DNA of 27,653 bases. Source: Treponema sp. GTDB lineage: Bacteria; Spirochaetota; Spirochaetia; Treponematales; Treponemataceae. The stretch covers positions 1-27,653 of the forward strand of contig JAEDFA010000018.1 of NCBI GenBank assembly GCA_016293005.1, read 5' to 3'. The position numbers and the translations under genes are program-made. Positions 22,502 to 27,653 of this stretch are shown one piece after another. Below the pieces are notes generated by a model. That model was given only the letters and a program-made list of their open reading frames with translations, ran no database searches and was not told where the DNA came from. How positions within the stretch are numbered: the first letter of the stretch is position 1; every line of letters begins with the position of its first letter.

Positions 22502-23665
22502 GTGAAAAAAATTTTATTTATACTTGGGCTTTCTGCATTTCTTTTTAGTTCATGTGGTTCAAAACCAAAAACTGACGACGGTGTTTCTCAAAAAATAGAA
22601 TCTGATATTTCAGAAGCCGTAGAAGAAACAAAAGAAAATGTAGAAGAAAATATCGAATTAACAGACAATTCAGAAATTCTTAAATCTTTAAATTCTGCGC
22701 GGGAAGCTGCGTTGTCCAGTGGTTGTGAAACTCTTTGTCCAGAGCAATTTTCACAGGCAGAATCTTTATATAAGACTCTTGAACCGCAGGCAAGCGCTGG
22801 AGTAAATTTAGGTTCTGCATTAGATGATTTAAAAGCTCGTTATGAAGCAATGGAAAAATATTCTCAGAGCTTAAAGTTAAAATCTCAAATCGAAGAAAAC
22901 GGTTTTCAGTCTTACGATAACGCAAACTATGAAAAAGCAAATTCTATTGTAGAAAGTTTTACAGACAGCGCATCTTTATCAAATATTTCCGGAATAGCAA
23001 TGAACGAAAAAATCGATGAAGCGTACAAAGCGTATAAAACTGTAATTTTTAAGGCATTCCGTGAAAAAGCAAAAGTTTCCAGAACAGATGCATTTAAGTC
23101 AAAACAGAATGCAGACAGCGTAAAGGCAGGTGTTGCAGAAAAAGCAGAATACGCAAAAGCCGTAGAAGAATTCAAAAGTGGAGACGCAAGTTTTTCAATT
23201 CAGAATCCAGAAGGTGCTTTAGGACACTACGAAAACGCGAAAGTTCAGTTTGAAAATCTTTATCAGTCTGTAAAAGAAAAGCGTGAAGCGGCTCAAAAAG
23301 CAATGGACGAAGCTAAAAAACTCGTAGAAGAAAGCAAAGGTTACGCTGAAACTGCCGATGTTGAGTCTCCGCTAGATGGTGAAAACATTCAGGGAATCGA
23401 AAAACAAGACGCAGTTCTTCTTGAAGAAGAAAAATTTGAAGATCCTAAAAATGCAGAAGCGCAAATTTCAGAAGAAATCGAAATTTCAGAATCAGAAGAA
23501 CCTGAATCAAAATCAGAAAATGTAATTCTTCAGCTTGAAAATAAAATTAATGAATCTGGTGAAAAAATCGAAGATGCTGCAAAAGAAGCAGAATCATTTT
23601 CTCAAAATTTAAAAGAAGCCATTGAAGAAGGCGGTGAACATTTAGACAATTCGGAGGCAAAATAA
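22502..23665 (+). CDS. tmpA: TmpA-like treponemal membrane lipoprotein
   Basis: A 387-residue lipoprotein. The signal sequence ends in the lipobox LFSSC (Cys18). The mature part is almost wholly helical, rich in Ala, Glu, Lys and Ser, with repeated helix-turn segments (about 60-290) and a very acidic tail. From memory, the segments around CPEQFSQAE (about 79-87), the LKLKSQIEENGFQSYD region and KREAAQKAMDEA resemble Treponema pallidum TmpA. That, plus the coupled second gene, is the basis for the name; an alignment would settle it. The start is GTG at 22502 with AGGGGG upstream. The gene overlaps the next by one base (TAATG). Its function in the envelope is unknown. Confidence 0.62.
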   Translation: MKKILFILGLSAFLFSSCGSKPKTDDGVSQKIESDISEAVEETKENVEENIELTDNSEILKSLNSAREAALSSGCETLCPEQFSQAESLYKTLEPQASAGVNLGSALDDLKARYEAMEKYSQSLKLKSQIEENGFQSYDNANYEKANSIVESFTDSASLSNISGIAMNEKIDEAYKAYKTVIFKAFREKAKVSRTDAFKSKQNADSVKAGVAEKAEYAKAVEEFKSGDASFSIQNPEGALGHYENAKVQFENLYQSVKEKREAAQKAMDEAKKLVEESKGYAETADVESPLDGENIQGIEKQDAVLLEEEKFEDPKNAEAQISEEIEISESEEPESKSENVILQLENKINESGEKIEDAAKEAESFSQNLKEAIEEGGEHLDNSEAK

Positions 23666-24357
23666 TGAAAAAATTATCTTTTATTTTCAGTTTGATTTTA
23701 GCCGGCGGAATAATTTTTTCTGCAAGTTACACAAACAATACTTATCAGAAACTTGCCGATGAATATTCAAAAAAAGCTCAGAATGCCTTCGATGCCGGGG
23801 AATACCAAATGGCTGTTGAATATTCCAAAAAAGCAAGCGAAAATGCCGCCCTTTCAAAAGCGTTTATTGATATGATGAAAAGTCGAGGTTCTGCAGAAGA
23901 CCAGATTAAACTTGCTCAGAACAAACTTAAATGGGCTGAAAGCATAAATGCAGAACGAAATTTCCCGATGGCGTATACCGCTGCAAAAGAAGCGCTTGAA
24001 AATGCACAGAGTTCTTTTGAAAAAGAAGATTTTACTGCCGCTTATGATTACGCAAATCAAGTTATTGCTTCTTTAGACGGAATCCGTGAAGTAACTCCGC
24101 TTCCTGAATATTATATTGTTCGTCCGTGGGCAGAAACAAAAGACTGCTACTGGAACATATCAGGTCGCCCATATATTTACAACAATCCGCTTTTGTGGGA
24201 AAATCTTTATCAGTCTAACAAAAATTCAATGCCAAAACCAGAAGATCCAAATCTCATTATGCCGGGAATGAAAATGAAAATTCCGAGCATTACAGGCGAA
24301 TATCGGGAAGGCGTTTACAGTCCGTCAAAAGAATATGAACCATTCGGCGGAAAATAA
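23665..24357 (+). CDS. tmpB: TmpB-like periplasmic protein with LysM-like C-terminus
   Basis: 230 residues. A signal peptide covers about 1-20 (cleavage near FSA-SY). Residues 25-140 form TPR-like or coiled helices with repeated patterns such as FDAGEYQMAVEYSKKA and FEKEDFTAAYDYA. The C-terminal segment (about 149-208: YYIVRPW, CYWNISG, NPLLWENLYQSNK, PGMKMKIP) has the shape of a LysM-type peptidoglycan-binding module. It starts at the A of the preceding TAA (TAATG), with CGGAGG as ribosome site, so it is translationally coupled to the lipoprotein. This arrangement matches the tmpA-tmpB pair of treponemes; the assignment rests mainly on gene order and layout. It is followed by a strong terminator. 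Confidence 0.6.
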   Translation: MKKLSFIFSLILAGGIIFSASYTNNTYQKLADEYSKKAQNAFDAGEYQMAVEYSKKASENAALSKAFIDMMKSRGSAEDQIKLAQNKLKWAESINAERNFPMAYTAAKEALENAQSSFEKEDFTAAYDYANQVIASLDGIREVTPLPEYYIVRPWAETKDCYWNISGRPYIYNNPLLWENLYQSNKNSMPKPEDPNLIMPGMKMKIPSITGEYREGVYSPSKEYEPFGGK

Positions 24358-24399
24358 AACCTGTTTTATTTAATTTTTGAAGTGAAATTTTTGTTATAA

Positions 24400-24435
24400 A
24401 ATGCTGTTTCAGGGAATGAGGCAGCATTTTTTTTT
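24400..24435 (+). terminator. Rho-independent terminator after tmpB-like gene
   Basis: AATGCTGTTTC (24400-24410) pairs with GAGGCAGCATT (24418-24428), 11 bp including two G-T pairs, with a 7-base loop and a run of nine T. The last two T are also the first bases of the next promoter's -35 box. Confidence 0.88.
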
Positions 24436-24462
24436 GACTAAAACAAAATTCGGCTTTATATT
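24434..24462 (+). promoter_or_regulatory. Promoter of kinase-like gene
   Basis: TTGACT (24434-24439), 17-base spacer, TATATT (24457-24462). It overlaps the end of the preceding terminator. The leader is about 75 bases and includes a stem-loop and TCTGGAGG before the ATG at 24545. Confidence 0.65.
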
Positions 24463-24472
24463 TAAAAAGGAT

Positions 24473-24516
24473 TTAAGGAACTTTAATTTGAATATATTTT
24501 GTTCAAAAGTTCTTAA
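24473..24516 (+). promoter_or_regulatory. Stem-loop in leader of kinase-like gene
   Basis: TTAAGgAACTTT (24473-24484) pairs with AAAGTTCTTAA (24506-24516), 11 bp with one bulged G. The loop can pair further (TTGAA/TTCAA). It ends about 17 bases before the GGAGG site and has no T-tail. Confidence 0.45.
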
Positions 24517-24544
24517 TTGCTTATTTGCTTTTCTGGAGGTTTGT

Positions 24545-25363
24545 ATGGCGATTATTGCAATTTCAAGACAGGTTGCTGCGTTGGGAGATGAGGTTGCATC
24601 TCGACTCAGTGAAAAATTAAATTATAGATTCATTAATAGAAAAGAAATCGAAGAACGAATTTTAAAACTTGGTTTTAAGCCCGATAAACTTAAAAAATAC
24701 GATGAAAAAAAACCGGGATTTTTTGCTTCTCTTGTAAAAGAACGAGATGAATATCTTGATTATCTTCAGACTGCAATTTTAGATGCAGCGTCAGAAGGAA
24801 ACTGTATTTTAATCGGGCGGGGGGCATTTGCAGTTCTTGCTTCTTTGCCAAATTTGCTTTCTCTTCGATTTGTGGCAAGTAACGAAGTTCGCCTTGAACG
24901 GCTTAAAAAAGAATTCAACTGGAACGATAAACTTGCTCAGTGCAGAATCGATGAAAGCGATATGAACAGGCGTGGTTTTCATAAAAGTTTCTTCAATATA
25001 GATATCGATGATCCAACTCAATATATGGCAGTTTTAAATACAGGAATTTTTGATGTTGAAAAAACATCGGATGCAATAAAAGTTATGGTTGAGCATTTTT
25101 CTACGCCAGAAATTGAAAAAGAGGGATTGAAAAAACTTTCAGAACTTCAGAAATGCCAGCATCTTGTAAATAAACTTATTTTTAATCATAAAATAAAAAT
25201 TGAATTTCTTCGGGCTGTTATGGAAGATAATGTTATTACTCTTCAAGGCGTTGCAGATTCTTCTGTTCTTGTGGAAAAAGCCCTCAATATTGCCAGAACT
25301 GAATGTCCGGGTTTTGAAATAAAAAGTTCCGTGAGCGTAATTCAGGATTTTAAAGCTTATTGA
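24545..25363 (+). CDS. Cytidylate kinase-like protein with C-terminal BON-like domain
   Basis: A 272-residue cytoplasmic protein. Residues 1-185 follow the cytidylate-kinase-like family (PF13189 type): AIIAISRQVAALGDEVASRL at 2-21 replaces the Gly-rich phosphate loop, GNCILIGRGA (85-94) and RLERLKKEF (116-124) are typical. The loop keeps only one Gly, so nucleotide kinase activity is uncertain. Residues about 205-272 look like a BON domain (VITLQGVADSSVLVEKALNIA), normally a lipid or membrane-associated fold. The frame is open back to 24401, but the ATG at 24545 is chosen because GGAGG precedes it and a promoter lies between. Next on the same strand is the phosphatidyltransferase gene. The substrate is unknown. 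Confidence 0.78.
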   Translation: MAIIAISRQVAALGDEVASRLSEKLNYRFINRKEIEERILKLGFKPDKLKKYDEKKPGFFASLVKERDEYLDYLQTAILDAASEGNCILIGRGAFAVLASLPNLLSLRFVASNEVRLERLKKEFNWNDKLAQCRIDESDMNRRGFHKSFFNIDIDDPTQYMAVLNTGIFDVEKTSDAIKVMVEHFSTPEIEKEGLKKLSELQKCQHLVNKLIFNHKIKIEFLRAVMEDNVITLQGVADSSVLVEKALNIARTECPGFEIKSSVSVIQDFKAY

Positions 25364-25388
25364 CTTTTATAAGATAAAAATTGATAAT
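25360..25388 (+). promoter_or_regulatory. Promoter of phosphatidyltransferase gene, leaderless
   Basis: TTGACT (25360-25365), 17-base spacer, GATAAT (25383-25388), then CTAGCA and the ATG at 25395. The -35 box includes the TGA stop of the upstream gene. There is no Shine-Dalgarno site. Confidence 0.6.
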
Positions 25389-25394
25389 CTAGCA

Positions 25395-26018
25395 ATGAAA
25401 CTTTCTAATACATTTACATTGTCTCGGGCTCTTTTTGCTCCTGTATTTTTTTTGATTTACAATATTCCGCTCTGGTCAAATAACGAAAACCTTGTACGCA
25501 TTTCGGCTTTTATAATGCTTCCGTTGTTTTGTATTTTTCAGTTTACAGATTTTTTAGACGGATTTTATGCACGAAAAAGCGGTGAAGTTACAGATTTTGG
25601 AAAATTATTTGACCCGTTCGCGGATGTCATTTTAAATCTCACGCTTTTTGTCTGCATTTTAACTTCATCGTACAGCAGTTTTTTTCAAAACGGTTATATG
25701 CCGTCGTGGGCGTTTCTTTTGATTCTCATACGGGAATATACGATGAATTTTATAAGAATGATTGCAACTTCAAAAGGAACTGCGATTGCAGCAAGAAAAG
25801 GCGGCAAATTAAAGACTGTTTTTTACATTACATCGGGGCTTTTTGCAGTTTTAATCGAAAGTCTTCTTCGGTTAAATGTTGATATTGCTTCCGCTTTGGA
25901 AATTATAAAAATTGTCCTTAATGTAATGTTCATTATTTGTGTTGTTTTAAGTTACATTTCTTTTTTTGATTATATAATTCATTTTGCGAAAATTTTAAAA
26001 TCACCGGAAACTAAATAA
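25395..26018 (+). CDS. pgsA: CDP-alcohol phosphatidyltransferase, PgsA-like
   Basis: A 207-residue inner-membrane enzyme that joins an alcohol to the phosphatidyl group of CDP-diacylglycerol. The full active-site motif D-x2-DG-x2-AR-x8-G-x3-D-x3-D is present: Asp52, Asp55-Gly56, Ala59-Arg60, Gly69, Asp73, Asp77. About five or six hydrophobic helices follow the expected pattern. Length and layout fit phosphatidylglycerophosphate synthase, though a phosphatidylserine, choline or inositol variant cannot be excluded without alignment. The ATG at 25395 lies six bases after the -10 box. The adjacent BON-containing protein upstream could hint at a membrane-lipid link, by inference only. Confidence 0.86.
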   Translation: MKLSNTFTLSRALFAPVFFLIYNIPLWSNNENLVRISAFIMLPLFCIFQFTDFLDGFYARKSGEVTDFGKLFDPFADVILNLTLFVCILTSSYSSFFQNGYMPSWAFLLILIREYTMNFIRMIATSKGTAIAARKGGKLKTVFYITSGLFAVLIESLLRLNVDIASALEIIKIVLNVMFIICVVLSYISFFDYIIHFAKILKSPETK

Positions 26019-26087
26019 GTATTTTTAAAATTTTTTATTTTTTTTTCCAGGATTTTAAAATTTTTTGATTTACAAATTCTTTGAAAG

Positions 26088-26183
26088 CACTGACAGTGAC
26101 AAAAAAGAGCGGCACAGAGGGTGTAGCGCTAGCCCGAAAGGGCTATTGCAAAGCAATGAGCGAAAAGCGAAGCGCGGAAGCCG
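26088..26183. repeat. GC-rich multi-hairpin element in convergent gap
   Basis: A run of short perfect dyads, much richer in G+C than its surroundings: CACTG-A-CAGTG (26088-26098), the palindrome TAGCGCTA (26124-26131), TAGCCC-GAAA-GGGCTA (26130-26145, a GNRA loop), ATTGC-AAA-GCAAT (26145-26157) and GCG-AAG-CGC (26067+100, i.e. 26167-26175). CGGC (26110-26113) and GCCG (26180-26183) could close the set. It sits between the convergent pgsA-like and DJ-1-like genes. It looks like a dispersed non-coding repeat or a compound transcription barrier; copy number cannot be judged from one window. Confidence 0.55.
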
Positions 26184-26214
26184 AATTGGAAAAAGGAGTT
26201 TTGCCCAAAAAAAA

Positions 26215-26835
26215 CTATCGCTGAACAGATGCTTTTTTTATTTTTTCCATAATTTCTTGTCCGCAAAGAAGCCTTACAAGTTCCATTGCAAATTGTTCAG
26301 TGGCTCCAGGTCCACGACCGGTAACAAGATTTCCGTCGGTTACAAAAGGCGATTCCAAATGAATACTGTTTTTTGTTAATAAATCGGCGTTTTCTTTAGT
26401 TCCGCAGTATTCTGAAAGATTTTTTTCCATTTGAGGGTAGCATGTCCATTTTTTATTTTTGAGGACACCAGTTTTAGAAAGAACAACTGCAGGAGATGCG
26501 CAAAGTGCCGTAACGAATTTGCCGTTTTCAAACATTTTTTTTACGAATTGAATAACATCTTCGCATGAGGCATTGTTCGGGGCACCAGGAATTCCGCCTG
26601 GAATGTAGAGTAAATCAGGGAGATTTTCGCTGAATTTTTTTTGGAATTCTCTAAAGGTTAAGTCGGCCTGTATCGTAATGTTGTGCGAGCCTGTTGCAAA
26701 TTTTTCGTTCTGCATTGTTTTTGATGGAACTGCAACTGTAAAAACTTCGATTTGCGCTCTTCTTAAATAGTCGATGACTGTTACGGCTTCGATTTCTTCA
26801 AAACCGTCTGCTAAAAATACTAATGCTGTTTTCAT
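26215..26835 (-). CDS. DJ-1/PfpI (ThiJ/YajL) family protein
   Basis: A 206-residue protein of the DJ-1 superfamily. Start LVFLADGFEEIEAV (5-18) with the partner glutamate at Glu16, the nucleophile-elbow cysteine Cys112 in ALCASPAVVL, PGGIPGA (79-85) and GRGPGATEQFAMELV are all in place. Bacterial relatives act in oxidative-stress protection, as chaperones or, disputably, in removing glycation adducts; sequence cannot choose between these. The ATG at 26835 has AGGAAG upstream. It follows the glucosaminidase lipoprotein gene by 57 bases on the same strand and may be co-transcribed. Confidence 0.9.
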   Translation of the reverse strand: MKTALVFLADGFEEIEAVTVIDYLRRAQIEVFTVAVPSKTMQNEKFATGSHNITIQADLTFREFQKKFSENLPDLLYIPGGIPGAPNNASCEDVIQFVKKMFENGKFVTALCASPAVVLSKTGVLKNKKWTCYPQMEKNLSEYCGTKENADLLTKNSIHLESPFVTDGNLVTGRGPGATEQFAMELVRLLCGQEIMEKIKKASVQR

Positions 26836-26892
26836 TTTTCTTCCTATCTGTAAATCTTTTAACGCTTTTGTTTTAGAGGGGATTTAAAAATT

Positions 26893-27537
26893 TTATTTTC
26901 TGAAATTTTCCATATTATCCAGGATTTTGTCAAGTTTGTTTCCGTATTCTTTGTCGGCTGCCCAGGTTCCTGCAAGATAAAAAATTGTCGGTGCTTTTCC
27001 CCGTGGATTTACCCATTTGTATCGTTTATCGATAAGCGGATTTTTCAGCGTTTTTTCTGAAGTAGTGGCGTATGCGTGAAGGTGCTGAATGTGGGCTCGG
27101 ACTCCTTCCTGTTCAGTTTTAAACCATTCTCCAGGATGTTCTTTGTCGATTGCTCCAAGTCCGCAGTAATTGTGCATTTCAGGAACTACGAGATTTCCGA
27201 AGCGAAGGTAGCCTGTTTCAAGACACATTTGGGCGAATGCAACATCGCTGTTGATTCCTTCTGTTTTTGCTTCTGAAATGTAGAGAGCCGAAAGATTCTG
27301 AATCGATTTTTTATCGTATGAAGGATTTTGGCTTAGAAAGTATGAAGAAAGTTCTGATGATGAAAGAAGGCCTTTTCCTTCGATTGCACGGGAAATTTTT
27401 TGTGATTTTTCTGTGGATTTTGGAAGCGAAACACATCCCGAAAGAAAAATCATCAGATTTACGGCGATTATTGCTGAAAAAAATGTCCAAAATGGAGAAG
27501 AATTTGTGGAGTGGCTTTTTAAAGAGAATTTTTTCAT
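26893..27537 (-). CDS. Glucosaminidase-domain lipoprotein, peptidoglycan hydrolase
   Basis: A 214-residue protein with a long hydrophobic signal and lipobox FLSGC (Cys35), so it is anchored in the envelope. Residues about 80-214 match the mannosyl-glycoprotein endo-beta-N-acetylglucosaminidase fold (PF01832; FlgJ/LytG-type): the catalytic glutamate is Glu107 in AQMCLETGYLRFG, followed by NYCGLGA, the EGVRAHIQHLHAYA stretch and TWAADKEYG. It is likely to cut between sugar residues of peptidoglycan during growth or flagellar assembly. The ATG at 27537 is preceded by AAGGAAA. The 116 bases to the window edge show no further gene. Confidence 0.9.
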   Translation of the reverse strand: MKKFSLKSHSTNSSPFWTFFSAIIAVNLMIFLSGCVSLPKSTEKSQKISRAIEGKGLLSSSELSSYFLSQNPSYDKKSIQNLSALYISEAKTEGINSDVAFAQMCLETGYLRFGNLVVPEMHNYCGLGAIDKEHPGEWFKTEQEGVRAHIQHLHAYATTSEKTLKNPLIDKRYKWVNPRGKAPTIFYLAGTWAADKEYGNKLDKILDNMENFRK

Positions 27538-27653
27538 ATTTTTCCTTGAAATTTTAAGATTTTATAATTATTTATCGGAAAATTTCCTTAATTTTAAAGC
27601 TTTCCCCCTCAAAACCACTATAAAAACCTTTCTTTCCAAAGCGGATTTTAAAG

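Noticed and set aside
24401..24544. N-terminal 48-codon extension of the kinase-like protein
   Set aside because: It would start inside the preceding terminator and run through a promoter and the GGAGG site.
26105..26185. Possible tRNA-like cloverleaf in the GC-rich hairpin element
   Set aside because: Stem sizes are wrong and there is no TPsiC-arm GGTTCGAATCC-type sequence, no 7-bp acceptor stem and no credible anticodon loop.
26100..26190. Integron attC site
   Set aside because: No GTTRRRY core or matching RYYYAAC end, and no cassette structure around it.
26065..26379. Rightward 104-codon reading frame
   Set aside because: Covers the hairpin element and the antisense of the DJ-1 gene; no ribosome site and no protein-like composition.
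1..27653. CRISPR array, prophage or insertion sequence
   Set aside because: No regularly spaced repeats, transposase, integrase or phage structural genes were seen.

Overview
This window is a compact, AT-rich bacterial chromosome segment with 23 protein-coding genes on both strands. One of them, at the left edge, is cut. I see no rRNA, tRNA, CRISPR array, prophage or insertion sequence. The gene content points to a Treponema-like spirochaete. The strongest clue is a coupled lipoprotein/periplasmic pair that looks like the treponemal membrane proteins TmpA and TmpB. Supporting clues are small Treponema-style cell-envelope proteins and a cytidylate kinase-like/BON protein beside a CDP-alcohol phosphatidyltransferase. 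Homoserine acyltransferase and glycogen breakdown genes argue for a metabolically broader host-associated (gut, rumen or oral) species rather than the reduced syphilis group. The assignment is inference from protein content.

Layout. 1-2.5 kb: topoisomerase subunit A (parC-like) followed one base later by a YigZ/IMPACT protein, both leftward. 2.6-5.0 kb: a MATE exporter and Era GTPase, divergent. 5.0-8.6 kb: MetA-type homoserine O-acyltransferase (leftward), a divergent alpha/beta-hydrolase relative without its nucleophile, and a TrhP-type U32 protein. 8.7-10.7 kb: an outer-membrane-like protein, a metallophosphoesterase lipoprotein and a tiny membrane protein. 10.7-14.4 kb: a DUF763 protein, a RelA/SpoT protein with a broken hydrolase site and no ACT domain, and a free-standing ACT protein. 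14.5-16.0 kb: rhomboid protease and sirtuin. 16.1-20.9 kb: glycogen phosphorylase and debranching enzyme, which act together to release glucose-1-phosphate and linear glucan from glycogen. 21.2-24.4 kb: a sigma-54 activator-type AAA+ protein with no DNA-binding domain, then the TmpA/TmpB-like pair. 24.5-27.5 kb: kinase-like/BON protein, CDP-alcohol phosphatidyltransferase, DJ-1/PfpI protein and a glucosaminidase lipoprotein.

Regulation. Many starts can be explained by a sigma-70-like promoter with 17 bp between hexamers. In about nine genes the -10 box sits only 6-10 bases before the ATG and there is no Shine-Dalgarno sequence, which predicts leaderless mRNAs. Genes with long leaders (glgP, the kinase-like gene, the AAA+ gene, parC) instead carry stem-loops and a strong GGAGG-type site. 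No single new multi-gene system stands out. The items most worth a second look are the leaderless start architecture, the hydrolase-dead RelA-like enzyme, the nucleophile-less esterase relative, the DNA-binding-domain-less sigma-54 activator, the face-to-face metA/hydrolase promoters and a GC-rich multi-hairpin element at about 26.1 kb.
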